A stretch of 64,000 bases of DNA from Aphrophora alni (taxonomy: Eukaryota; Arthropoda; Insecta; Hemiptera; Aphrophoridae): the NCBI GenBank assembly GCA_963513935.1, contig OY740769.1, forward strand, positions 40,079,120-40,143,119, in the 5' to 3' direction. Position numbers and translations under genes: made by a program. How positions within the stretch are numbered: position 1 is the stretch's first letter; each line of letters begins with the position of its first letter. Positions 24,501 to 39,500 of this stretch are shown one piece after another. The notes beneath the pieces were generated by a model. The model was not told the DNA's origin and ran no database searches. It saw only the letters and a list, made by a program, of their open reading frames with translations.

Positions 24501-27500
24501 AAAAATGTAATTATTACCTACAACAGCTTTTTTGTATCTGGAAAAAAAGTATATAATGTGTAGAGCCTTTGGTTGAAAATTCTGAATAAAATTTAATTTA
24601 TTTAGGCTGGTAGAAACTCCCCAATTAATTGCTTAGAAACGAAAAAGCGACCACGGATATACTGTTTGCTAATTTTGATGTTTCTTTATGTTTTTGAGGG
24701 TACTGAATTCGAATTCGGAATTATTTTATATCAAAAGTTGTTGGAACACCTTCGAAATCAACTTTTAAGACTTACTTAACTCGTGTCATCGCCAACAAGA
24801 ATCAATATTTCCATTTCAAATTTTAACTGGTTATTCTAACTATCCCTCTAAAGAAAAATGCTTACTAAAAGTTTCCCAAGGTTTTCCCTGTTTTATGGCA
24901 ATTTTTAAGATTTTCCGAGACTTTTTATGACAACACCTTTAAATGACAAACTTTCAAAATTCGCCTCAAAACCTATACAGTATGAAAATATAACGCGGAA
25001 GAAAGTTTTTTGAAAACATTCAGACCTTAATAGCAAGTAAAAAAAGTAATCGATTTTTTTTTCCGTCTACTCTGCGAGTGCACAGCTAATAATTTTTCAA
25101 TTGTTAGTTTCAAATATTAATATATTATAAATAATGAATTGTTATTATATAATCTCATAATTTGCTACTTTTTTAACCGAGTCTAGAATGTTTATTAAAA
25201 ATATGGAAATATTTCGTGAATATATTATAAACTTCACTGTCAGTTGCTCATGCTCTAACTGGATGCAACACATCATCTTCTTCTTTTTTTTTTTTTTTTT
25301 TTTTTTTATTGCGAAATGTTTATGCAGCTTTGAAAAAGTGATCAAATGAAGATTTAAAGAATCTTGGAAAAATATACCAAATACCCACACAAGATGCTCT
25401 TGAAATAAGTAGCAAATTCATTGCTTCCTTGTTTAGTTTAAATGAAAAGTCAAAATCAAATATAAGTAAGCGATATTAACTCTGTTAGATACAACTTAGC
25501 TATTGATAAAAATTTAAGCATCGAAAGATTACTGTCATCCAAACCAGTTTTGGATTAACATATAATGAGAGCGCTTTGGTAAATTAATTAATGGGATCAA
25601 ACAACATACCCTATTATTATGTCAAAAATATTAGAAGGATGGGATTGGTCTATTAGAAATAGGATCATAACGCCAGAGTACTACGACAAATGCTAAGCTA
25701 TTGAATATCTACAAATTTTGTTTTGTTTTTGTAAAGGCAAAAATTCATATATTACAGAAGTATGTCTCAAAACTAATTTCAAGTATTATGACATATGCAG
25801 GTGTGACGTTAATACTTGTAAAAATAAAAATGAAGAAAAAATAAATGAAAATTTTGAGTAAATATTGAATTTTATATTTAAATTTCATGTCATACTTTTT
25901 GCATTTTCTTATTTGCTCATTGCATTTGTATTATTCAATTATGACAAAAAATTCTATTACTAAGAGTACATTAAATATATTTTGAAGTATTGATATTAAG
26001 AAAAAAATAATTTGAATATTGAGTATAATAATAAATCATTATCCGATTCAAGCACTGACGCAGGCAGAAAATTAAAAAATCGATAAATATTTGTTTACTT
26101 GTTATTAAGGTCTGAAACTTTTCAAATTAAACTTTCTTGCACGTTATATTTTAATACTGTATGGGTTTTGAGGCGAATTTATATAGTTCGTCAATCAACT
26201 TTGTCATTTGAAGGTGTCAAATCATAAAGAGTAAACCTTTTAAAAATCACCATAAAGCAGGGAAAACCTTGGGAAACTTCTTTAAAGTGTTTTCCTTTAG
26301 AGGGATAGTTGAAGGATAGCCAGTTAAAATATGAAATGAAAATATTGATTCTTGCTGGAAAATATCTTGTGTTACTCGCGAAATAATTAGAAAAAATAGT
26401 TTTCTAATTTTTTGCTCAAAAGTTGATTTTGAATGTGTTCCACCAACTTTTGATAAAAAATAATTTTGGATTCGTATTCAGCTCCCTTGAAAACATAAAG
26501 AAACATCAAAATTAGGTACTAGTACGCCCGTGGTCACTTTTTGGGGAGTTTCTGCCGGCCTATTTAGCTAACGAACATTACAGAATATGACTGAATCTGA
26601 TAAGTATTGAATAAAATAGTAACAGATTGATCAAACTCTACTTCACCATTTAAAAATAGATGATTGTCATTCAAGGATTTGCGCATAAAAAAGTCATTTA
26701 TCATTGATATAAACTTCAGAACAATGGATATTGCTGGGAAATATAGATAAACTTGCAAATATCACATGACTGATAACAGAACAGGAAAACAAGTTTAATA
26801 ATTTATATTCCAACAAGAGATTATGTAATATAAATAAAATTACTGAAGACAAAAGAAAGACTAGTGTATTTTGTTAAAGGAATTATGAAAACATTTATTA
26901 AAGTACTACAATAACATTTGGTCATACTCTTTGGTTGTCTAATTTCGTACAATATTTATATTTCTTACTTTCTTCCACATAAGCCATTTTGTTTAGGTGT
27001 TTAAGGGCTATATTTGGGAAATTCAATCAACATAGTTACAGCTATTTCTGTAAAAATATATATTCTGTGTTTTGTTCTCATTGCATATATCTCCAAATTT
27101 TTAGTTTAAAAAAATTAAAACATGCTTCGAAATTCCAACTATTAGGGCTGTAGTTCATGGCGCGCAGGTATTTTTCCAAACACAACTTGTTTAAACAACC
27201 TTTTTTTTTACTCCTTCACACTATGTATATAAAAAGAAATAAATTAGGGAAGTTTTTAGTTTACAAACTATTTAATTGTGTATTAGCTTATAATGGTGCA
27301 CTTAACAGTTTATTTGAATTTCCGTAGTTGATAGTAGAGCTAAATTGCTGAATACCAGTTAATTAATATTACAATACTACTAACTTTTTCTAATGTGTAT
27401 ACATCAAATTTAAAGGGTATGAACACAGAAAAGTACACATTACCATGCAAAATGTAACACTGAATTATTTCAAAACTGAAAATATTAAAACTTTGTCTTA

Positions 27501-30500
27501 ACATTAGCTTTATCTTCAATTTGATAGCAGGCTTAACATTATTGTGCTTGACCACATATTTAGTCAATTACTGAATTTCAATTTTATATATTTCACAAAT
27601 TGAATTATGTTTCTTTTTTCCTGAACAGAAATTAACAGATAATTAATGTAAACCATTGTATTTATATAAATATATTTTAATGTGTGCAATAAATTTTATT
27701 ATCTTTTGTTCCAATTTAGGTCAGCTGAAACAAACAAGAATGACGTCTGTTTATCATTATGTTGAAACAAAATAGTTATTAACTCCTAACATTAGTTATT
27801 ATCAGAAACACATGCTTTAACAACAAAGGAAAATTATTTAAAATAGTGGTTAATTAAAATATTTGTATGCATCATTAGTAAACAAACACATTTGCTCTTT
27901 ATAAACAATAAGAAAAAAATGCCTTAAAAACTAAAATTATATTGATTATTTCAACATTTTTGTTTATTAACAGATTTTGATCAAAATGATTTTCCATGTG
28001 TATTTTATGATGTTTATTTCGAGTTTACAAATATTTTACTTTGGTCTCTTATAAAACCAGATGCCGTCCACAATTTTATTTTATTTCTCAACCGATTTCT
28101 ATCGAACATATGATGTTACAAATCCATCCTAGTAGTACAAATTATTCATTGCCATGGGAGAGGTCATAATTGCTAGATTTCTTATAGCATTTTATTAAAA
28201 ATTTGGAGGGGAAAAAAACTTATAATGTGTATGTATGTTTCTTCCACACAAAACAAAATGTTTTATTAAAATAATTAATTGTTAGCAATGAAACTAACTG
28301 AAATGTCGAGTGGGCTAATTTTGAATAGCGTGTGTAATAACATAAAAAGAAATAACTGTTTTTTGTAGGTTATATAAAGATTGCAAAATGTTTCATGATT
28401 TAATATTAGTTTTAGTAATATTTTTTAACATTTTAAAAGACTCGCTCACCAAGGCTAGACGTTATATCCATCCACATCCAAATCTTTATGTCTAAGCAAG
28501 AGTAGCCTTGTATGCATTGGTTACATTACTTCATTTAATCTATTGCATTGCAATGTTTATTCAATGACTCACAAAATAATAGCAAAATTGAAATTATTTT
28601 TCAATACAATAGTTGGCTCCATTTTTTTCAAAAACTAATTAATTTATTCTAATAATGAATGTTTTCCTAGTTTTAAAAAATGGAAACTTCCGGAATTACT
28701 TGATCATTAAAAATAATCCTTAAATGATAATTATGAGATAAAAATTGGCATCAGTACAACTTGCCAAGTCTAACATTATTCTTATGGGCGATGGATCCAA
28801 TATGGTGGAGGTGGAGCAGAGCCTCCCATTTATACATGTCCCATTTTTTATCATTTACTATGAATTTAAGGATGTACAACGATTATCCTATTATCTGAAC
28901 TCATGTTTTCGCTAATTTTGGAAAGGATTAATCAATACTTGCACTCCAAATTAAACATTTGATATTTATTATTAAAATATTTTTAACAATTGAAATTGGT
29001 TAAAAAATATAACCGTCACTCGCAGCTAGGATTAAAATTCATTCAACCTGTTAAAAAATGGTAAAAAATCCTACCACTCACTGCCTGCATAGTAAGTACA
29101 GTAGCAGTATTTGGGCTAACTCTATTCGCTTAATAATTAATGACTCTTTTCAACTAACGTTATATAAATATTTATCAAACAATCTCATGTGATCTCTATT
29201 ACTTATGGTTGTGATTTTATAACTTCTCATTTTATATTTATTTGGTTAATTTTTATTTCGGATTCATGTGTATTATTGTGTATTTGTTCCACTTTATTTC
29301 TACATTTATGTAATAAAAATATAAGTACACTTAAATATTTGTATTTTAATACTTATTAGCCTATTGTTTTTATTTTTTATTTTTGATCAACGCCCTACTG
29401 TATAAGATACATTTAATTTTCAAATAATAAATTCAGTCTTATATAGTTTGCATTGTATGTTTGATTTATTTTCTAAATTAATTAATCAGTAAAATTAATT
29501 TGTTTATCTCGTCCTACCTTGTTAGCATAATGAATCATATTTATGATTGTTGAGTAAGATAACATTATTTAATTATTTCATATATAATCATCAGTTAGCT
29601 ACAGATTATAATCACATTTAATTAAAGATATTAAAGCTAGGTATTATTCAAACAAGTCATTTGCCATTTGATACTCTAATGCTGTAAGCAACATAACCTC
29701 CACTGACCGTCATGAGACTTTTGTTCGTCTAGGATTGACACGTTTCGGAACTATGTTCCATCATCAGAAATCTCTCATTCGTAGAGGTCGTCAAACTCTA
29801 AGATAATTTAACACTAACATTTAACATTTAATTTATAATAAATTCTGATTCTTAACTTCAGTGTAACACTATCAGAGATGACATTATTCATAGGTGCTTA
29901 TGATTTCACAAAAAGAATTCTTTTATTGTGTTGAAATTTTCAAGTATACCTCTGTATACTTGTACAACATGATTCTTAACCTCTTATAAATATTATTATG
30001 GAAAGAAATATATTTTCCTAAGTAATCAATACACATTAAGTGTAACAAAGATTGCAAAGGTATACTTGGCCAAAATAAAAAAAGTTTTTTGGTCTACAAG
30101 AGTATCTAAAATAATTCTGTTATAATTTACAGGCATCTTCAATGCTTTTGGGGTGCTTCTGGTGATTTCTGGCAAGCAGGATGGGATCGTATTTTGGATA
30201 CTGTTGGGGAAGATGAAGCTAATTTTTGGATTTATGGTTAGTTGCATTCATATTTAATCTTTTTATTTCATTGTCACAAAAAATTGTCTTGATATTAAAT
30301 TATTTTTATTAGGAGCCATTATAATATTATATTGAAATTTTAATGTTCTTTATAGGCCTAATTATAATGTATACAAAAAAGTCATTCATTGAATAAATTC
30401 TACTAAATATGTTAATATATTTGTTTGTTATTTACATGAAATGAACTGAAATTTCTTAATTATTCATTTATGTGTTAGTGTTTTTTTATTAGTTTTTGGA

Positions 30501-33500
30501 GTACGAAGCCACTGAATGTAGGAGCCACTGAATGAGAACAAATTAGAAAATGAAAATTTATTCGTGGTTCCAAATTTACTTTATTTTTCTATATAGTCAC
30601 CATTTTGTTCCAAACACTTTTGATAGCATGAAACAATCTTTACACGATACTACTGGAATATCAGTTGCTTTTCTATTGCGTATATTGCCTGTTAAAGTTT
30701 GCCATATCCGCACTAGTGAGGATAAATTATATTCTCACTAGTGAGGATAAATCTGCCTAACAATACAATATTGAAATAATGCACTTCTGTTTAAAACATT
30801 GTGTTGTTGTGTTTACTTTACTTCGTGTTTAGTTCATGTACAAATAGAAGAATTACCAGTGGCTTTTAAGAAGAAATTTACTGAAATAAGTCAAGACTTA
30901 TTACTGGCGAAAGTGTAAATATGAAGAATCCTACAAAAAATTCTGTAAGTGGTTAAATAAACAATGTATAAAACCTAGCGAAGTGTGCGATGAGGTTGTA
31001 CTTGTGTATTTATCGGAACTTTCTAAACTTGTCAAACGGAATACCTTGTGGAGTAAATACTCCATGATCAAAAGTTGTTTCAAAATAAATGAAAACATTG
31101 ACTTTTCTAGTTTGCAAAATGTATTGCTTTTTTAAAACATCAGTCAATGGGATACTCACAAAAAACATATAAGGTCTTTAGGGCTAATGAAATAACAAAG
31201 AAAGAACAACATATCTTGATCAAAATAACCACGACAAGTCATTCACAATTAATAGACGACATTTTTGAAGAAAGTGAAGATGAATCTGAATTTGGAAACT
31301 TTATGATGAAGAACACTATCTCACAAAACCAAGAAACAGTTCAAGTCCTAAACAAAATTCCTAACAAAGGAATTAACATTACAAATAATACAAACTACAC
31401 AATTAACATTCACTTAAATAAAAACTAGGTCTTTTATTGTTTGTTTGAATATTGTTATATTATTTAAATTCTTGTTAAATATAGGCCTAAGCGTATTTGT
31501 TATTCAATGAAGTAACATTTTGATTTTGTAAAAACATAATTTTTTTGTTTGTTTGTAGTAAATAAGAGTAAATAATCTTTTCAATTTGTAATAATCATAT
31601 TTTTTTCTTTATATCAAATAATTTTTTGCTGTAGTATCGTGAAAAATTGTGTTCAAAACCTGTGGGAAAATGTTCTTTTCTCGTCTATGACTCACAATTT
31701 AAATACGACTCGCACCAGGATAAATCACACTTTTCCCACTAGTTGTGAAATATACTATTTTCAAACCCTTCACATAATTTCTGCTCCCTGGGATTACATG
31801 CAGTTTTGGCTGAGTTCTTCAATTCTTTACTTTCTTTGAATGTTTGAGAATTGGTTTGGTTGAGTGTTTTTCAGTTTGGGCAAATTGGAATAACAGCGCT
31901 GCATGGATTCTTGTTTTAACTCAACATTCTCGTACAAAATTCACATTTTTTCACAATGATGATATAGGGGGGAAAAGTCATTTGCTTTTCTATGAAAACT
32001 CTCCAAAAATGCTTGTGAAAATGTCAATTTCTGTTCTTTGTTAGCAATTGTTGACATTTTTAGCGCCCATCATGCACACAATTTATGGTCCATCGTAGTT
32101 CTGAACAATGTTGCCTTTGAAACTTCTGAGAATTCTATAGAAAGATCACTAATCATAAAGTGATGATTTTTTCACTTTCATATTCACATGCTCACGTAAT
32201 TCGTTTGTTCATGTTAGGCTTGGCACTCCTCTCTTCATCTTGAATATTTTACCATCCTCACGCCACCTTTACTTCACTCATTGGGGTTATATTTCACACA
32301 ATTGACAGTTAATTTCAGCATCATTATGTTCTCTTGCATTTAGAAATCTAACCTTGATCGGGCTTCACAACTGAGAGAATTGTATATTTTGAAACTTTCA
32401 GAAATAAACAAAAGAGCAGTTAAAATTAAAAAGAAATTGATACTAAACATTAGCCTAAAGTCCAGATTAAATGTTTTACGCTGAATTTTTAAGATAATTA
32501 GTATTTAGTGCTAATTATAAATTTGGTTGGTTATTGATAGATAAATAAAATTGATTGTTGTGCTGTGTTAATCGCACAGTAAAACAAAATTTTATGTTGT
32601 CCTCCTAATTTTCAGCACTAACTGCAAAAACTAGTACCTTTATAGTTTTACTAATTTGTGATAATTATTATATTTCAAAGAACATTGAAACCATTATAAA
32701 AAAATGTGTTGTATAACTTCCAAGTAATAATCATATGTAAAGGTAAATTACCTTGTTTATTTTGACAGTCAAGCATTCAGTGAATATCACTCTGGATTAC
32801 CAGTTTCGGCGAATCAAACCACCATTTCGGATCCAAATTCATGAAAATAATTACTCATTAAAATTGCAGTTATATTTTATCTTATACAAGTAAGATTCAA
32901 TAAATAAGAACATTTAAAAAACACAAATGTTATGTAACACATAAAAAAAATAATAAAAAAAAATTAAACTATAGAACGTATACAAAGATTTGTCCTAATT
33001 TGTAGAGATCTTTGAGTATGTTCAATCATTTTACATGTTTTTTTAAATGCACAAGAAGTAAATATTTTCTAAAAGATTATATAAATTTATTATATTTTGA
33101 TAATTTATGTATAATATTTATGTATAATTTAATGTCAAAATAATTTTGTGTCAATATAAATTCTATGAATTTTTGAATATAGCGCTGAAGTTTAAGACAT
33201 TTTCTATTATCAACATTCTCCCAAATTTTGTCCTATATTTTTAATTTTTCCTATAAAATATATACTATTACAATTTTTTCCTAGATTACAAATTTTCATT
33301 TGCTAACCTGCCAAAATTTTAAAGAATAATTAGTTTTAATTGTCCAAACCTTTATGAACAAAATAATGTTTAATGTTAGATTTTGATTACATCTAAAATT
33401 TCTTAAGTTGCTCGTACAAAACAATATTTTCTATGTGCGACCATAGAAAAATGCATGTGCCTACATAGTATCGAGGAATCCATGTAATGAGTCAAATAAT

Positions 33501-36500
33501 TGATGTCAAGTTTTTCTTGGAAATATATGGAGCTACGAAAACTCAAAATTACAATTTTCTTAACATCAGGTCTTAACGATTTTAATCAAATTTTGCTAGA
33601 ATGTAGCCTCTAGGACTCGACAAAAAAAAGCATTTATTTGTTTTCTTCTCATAAATGTGAGTTAGGGAGATATCATGTATAACAAAAATCAAATTATCCA
33701 TGGAGTTGTTATAAAAAGACAACTCTCAAAAATAGCCTTGTACCAATTTTTCTGAAATGTATTCTTAGAAAGTTTGTGCAATATTTGTTAACCATTTATT
33801 TTCTGTCTGACTTTAGGAACAATCATTTTGACAATGTCAGTATATTGGTTCTTTGGTGGACTGTACACTGTTCTGGATATTGTCAACAAGCCGGCAGCTT
33901 TAAGACGTTACAAAATGCAGCCTGGTACTAATGAACCCGTTGAGACAAGCAGGTTGCTACAAGTAAGTTTCCTTATTTAACCTTACAATAACTGAAAACG
34001 GATATTAGCTAAGAATAAACCCAATGGATTAGTAGTTCTAGTTCAAGGCATAGGTACAGTAACACCACAATGTTAAAAGATATTTATATATATATTAAGT
34101 GATTTACCTACATAAATTATCTGGTAGTTTATAGTTCTGAAATATGGTTATTTATAAAATAATAGAAATTCTGATTAAAATAAACAAATCTAGATTTACA
34201 TATACTCCATACAAAATTCAATTTTATTTTCGAGAAAAGAGTGATACAAAATAGATTACTGAATTGCAACAAAACTATGAAATTACTGAATGAATGTATA
34301 AACAAACATAAATTAAGGAAATCAGAAATCATAAATAGTCGTTTGATAAAATTGTTCATATGCTGTTTACCTAATATCTTTATAGTTCATAAGATGTATT
34401 CACACTAATAATCATATTGAAATAAATTAAATGAACTCTATCTTTGACAGTTCTAGATTGTAATCTGGTTAAACACAAGTTAAAGTTCAAGGTTTAGATC
34501 ATATAAGATCCGAAAAGAATACCCCAGTACTGAGGTTATTATATGGTTGTAACTCTACTAATTACAAATTACACACTGTGTTCATTTATAGTCCACGGCC
34601 GAGCTCAGTATTTCTTATACAAGTTTACGAAAGTTATACAATTAACCGATTATAAATTAAATTCTTAAATCTGGAGGAGGTGGCATGCCGACTTTTCCCA
34701 AGTGGGGGAAACATACATAAGGCATACTTTTCATGATTTCTCTATTATATTTCAGTTGCCCGATGATGCCGCAAGGCGAAACAATTGTAGCTCATTTATA
34801 TTATTAAAATATTTTGAAGCTTTATTGCTTTATTTTATCCTATTATATTTCTCTTATCAGAATCTCATAAAATTACTGAATCATATATACAGAATCAGAA
34901 ATATAGGCGTTTTTGCTGAAAATTATGTTTATTTATAAATTATAAATAGGCCTACATCAACTATCCATGGAACAGAATTCATTTCAGTTTCAAGTGTGGA
35001 TATTTGAGAAGTATCCGCTTACCCTAATATGTCTAAGAGAGATTAATAAGGCCCTTAGTCAAAGATGATTGATTTTTTAATTTGTTGGCTTAGTAATATA
35101 TTATACAGTTAACACACTACAAGTTGAATATCTTGGAAGCTGTAATTTTACAAAAAATGTATGAAACACACATATTTTTCTTTTTTTTTTAACAACAAAC
35201 AATACAGTTTTAACAAATTTGTACATTAAAGGATAATTACCAAGAAATAATGTTTTCAGTTTTTCATCAATAACTTTCTTAACCTTTGACATAAAGAAAA
35301 AATGAAAAATAAAACCATTTTGTTTGTTGTAAGATAAAAATATCGTGTCACTTATAATTTTTTTTTTTTTTTTTTAATTATTGGCTTTCGAGATATTTGA
35401 CTTTCAAAATTTCAAATGGTCGCCTTTTGAAAATATGCAAAATAAAGTATTTGGTTTGAATAAACTTGTATAAAGTAACATTTAAAGTGTGTGTATCAAA
35501 TATGAACAATATATTATCTTGGAAAGCTATAATGTTTTATGTAAAAAAACAAAATTGCAGATATTGACTAAAATAAGGGGAATTAAAAAATATTTTACTT
35601 TGTTTTGTTATAATTTGTAATAATTAGTCATTTTTTGTTTCTTTTGATGTGTCGAATCCAAAAATAAATAACACACTAAGGTATTTTATGACATCCTGTG
35701 TGTTACACCGAATCGGAGAAATTGTCTATTTTATGAAATGGGCAACATAGTGCTTCTTTTGTATAATCATTCTAATTTTTGGCCTATTCCTAAATTACTT
35801 TTTTATAAAATCATTCCACAAAGTATACACTAATTATCTTCTTTTCTGAAATTTTTGTCTCATTTATGAAAAAATAATTTATGTGTCCTTTTAAGGACCG
35901 AACCAAAAATTTAGTGTGTGCAAAAGTACAACTAGTTGAACATTACCATGTACCAAAACTCAATGTTTGGAAGATTATTCATAACTTAGGTTAAACAAGA
36001 TATTTTTATGTTTTTGCTACCTACATAATCAGAAATAACTTCTACAACAAAAAATATAAAAAAAAGAAAATGTTACAATTCAAAAAAATTTGTAAATAAA
36101 TGTTTTTTTTTTTTTTAATTGTGAACAATTTTATTTCTTAAAGATGAAATATTATATCCATATGAAACATAATATTTCAATTCTTCACTACATTTGCAAT
36201 ATATGTAGAAAAATTTTGGTATTTAACAATAAATATATAAAATATCTACAATTATATGAACAGTGATTAAATTTATGAAATTGTGCTAACGTAGGCCTAA
36301 CTTGCTTCACACTATAAGTCTTACTTAAATTGTTGTTCTATTCAAAGTACATGTAGTTTATGTCCTAAAGGCACATTTTCACTATTAGTTTTAAAAAATA
36401 AATAATTAACACTATTTACAAAATACTTTGCACTAATTTACAAACACATTTCACAAAATATACAGAATGGCTTTACCCTTGACTGTACACACTCTACAGT

Positions 36501-39500
36501 CCCCTGGTAATCTTATGAGACCTTTCTGTGCTTGCTTATCACCACTACCTTCTCGTAAATTGCGTTTTTGTTGAGTCAACCATTCATCCAATATGAAATC
36601 AATTATACTGACTATGAACTGGTATCTGGACATGGGCTTGGTGTTATTATTTAGAGAATTTGTTTTTTTAGTACATAAACACTTAATAGTATTCTTGCAT
36701 AAAGATTAGATGTAATTTTCTCCCAGAATTTTAAAATATCTCGTTCATCCAAGTAGCTATAAAGCATCATGTGGTGTTGGTTTTTGACAATAGACTAAGA
36801 GAACAAGAGAATTTTCAAGTTTACATTATATTTTTTCTACAACATCTAATTTCCCTTTTACTTCATACCAGGCAATCATTTTCTGTTTTTGTGAACTGTA
36901 CCTGCCATGAAAATATTTTTAGAATAAAGCACCAAAGGCTGGTAGTAACAAAATAGTCGGTAAAAATATGGTAGCTTCAATTACAGGCAGATAAGATTTT
37001 TGAAACTACTGTGTAAGCAAGACCTTTTTTTTATTTCATTCTTATCATCTTCTGACCTAGCTCCTTTAGGCAGTATTTAGATAAAGAATCACACAATATC
37101 CACAGATTTATACCCCAGCTGTGATGATGCTTATTTGATAAATATTGTATAAAGGTAGTCTGTTGATAACTGTTGGTGGCCAGTGTATAAATATTGAATA
37201 ACTGGATTACAGTGGTCTTGAAAGGATTGTAACTTCTGGCATCCATCGTAGCCGAGTTCATTACATTTGGGAAGTCTGGAGTTATCAACCATATGAAAAT
37301 AGGAAAGTATAAACTCAAAACTATAATGCGTAAACATTTTTTCAAACCAATGTGTTGATTGAGAACTGTTTTGTCACCAATATGATTTTATGGTAGGTTT
37401 TCTAATTAATTCCATGTTCAACAATACTGCAATAAAAGATTTTATTTCTAAGATATCCAGGAAACCAAGATCTAAACCTACCATGTTGTTTCAAGGAATC
37501 ACCTTCTTCAGAAAGGTTACAAGTCGTATTATTTAGCAAATAATGTCAGTAGAATGTTTGTAAAAAAATATTTAACAAGTTTAAATGTAACTGGGTCAAA
37601 ATTATAACATTTTGGACCTGGATTCTCTACAAATGAAAAACTATGTACAAAATTACTTCCCAAGTTTTCCCCAATTTTTAATATATTCAGTTCTATTGAT
37701 ATCATTATCATTCCAATCCTCATTAGAGCTATTTAGAAAATCATCATCTGAAAACTCAGAAATAACTTGGGTGTTTATAGGTCTAGGCCTATTTGGTGGC
37801 ATAGACCTAATAGTGTAGGTGGCCTATTTCATTTAGGCCTACTTATTTCATCATCACTATCCTCTGACATTTCAACTCTTTTTTCCCAATTTAAAAGAAA
37901 TAATTTTAAACTTGAAAATTCTTCAGGATTAAATGTGCGATCAATGTCACTATCGTCTTCGAAAAAATAGATAGAATCCTTGGATTCCAATTCCCTATTC
38001 TTCACTACACCTCGACATTTGTCATTTTTGTATTTAATTTCTTAGAAAAACCTATTCAACCAAATCACCAAGTAATCACTAAAACATAAATAACCAAACA
38101 ACAATTCAACTTTGTGGCGAATGCTTAACTACCATTTGTAACGAAAATTATGCCCCAGTTTGTGACCAAGAGGAGGCCACAAAAATCATTGGATTACTAG
38201 TCATTTCAACTCCACTAATATCTGACACCGCTAACCAGCTTTAATGTCCTCTTAATTTAATAGTATTATTAATCAAATGCGACTTTAATATATGACTTAC
38301 GTTTAATTAAGGGAGTTACGTGGTCACAGGACGATTTGCATGACCTAGATGGTCTTTGTAACTTATTATAACATTTACAATGTTTCTATCAATTATTTAT
38401 TTTTTACAAAACATAAACATAAAAAATAAAAACATCAAGCCACACAAGAGGAAGTAGACCTCTTCCTCTTGTGTTTCTTTGTGTTTCATCATGAGGCTGT
38501 GGGATAATAAGGTTGGTCTCACTAAGATCCATATCGCCATCATTAAATTCTTCATCAATCGCCTCGTCCTCACTTTCAGAATCAGAAAAGTTCATACATA
38601 ACCAGTTATCAATAATTTGGGTTTCTTCCATAGTGATGTCACAAAACTCAACAACTACATTAAAATAACTAATAAATAACTAAATAGAACAATATACGAA
38701 CTGTCAGTAACACATGCACAGTAACAAAATCAAAGCTATTGCCACAGCAAATCACGGCGAACTGAGGTTGGTGGGCAGTTCAGTCTATAACTGTTCACAA
38801 AATGGCTGCGGTTGCTAGGAAATGCAGTAACTTCCGTCATATGCTACTATCTAGCAATTAAATATAATACTATTATATCCTGTCTAGTTATTATGTCGCC
38901 AAACGAAACAAAACACGACAAACCTAAGTTGCATAATTTTACGTCAGTAGCACATTTTATTGAAAAGTTCACAGATGTAATATTAAGGGGTTAAGTATTG
39001 CTCAATGTTGCAACTTACTCTATGAAGTACTTGTTTTTATGTACACAAATTGTGGCAAATGTCTGATTAAACCATGAACAAGATATTATTATCAAATAAC
39101 TTTAAAATGAGAATAAGGTTATGGTTACAACTGTTTCCTCTCCACAGTACCATTTTCTTGTGATAATTATTGTTTGTTTATATAATGGCTTTATAAAATA
39201 ACTATTTTCCATATATCGCTTTGTAGTAATTATACAGAAGTAATAAATGTGTGTGGTAGTTTTTACATTCAATGTACATTTTCACTGTTTGAGGCAGAGT
39301 GGTTGCTTAAATAAAAATAAAGTAAATAAAAAAATTAATAGCTTATTGAATTTATCATTGACTTGTTACCTAATAGCTCTCTTTGTTATGCTTAGGTAAT
39401 AGGTTGTGTTTTGTTCAACCAACTCGTGGTAGGTTTGCCTGTAGCCTACATCAGTTATTGGTTGATGAAATGGAGAGGCTTCACTCCACTAAGGGAACTT

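Noticed and set aside
25145..25390. 81-codon minus-strand frame with a lysine run
   Set aside because: The lysines come from a T run at about 25285-25307. It lies inside the long-inverted-repeat element and shows no family features.
30026..30247. 73-codon minus-strand frame across exon 2
   Set aside because: Antisense shadow of FAXDC2 exon 2.
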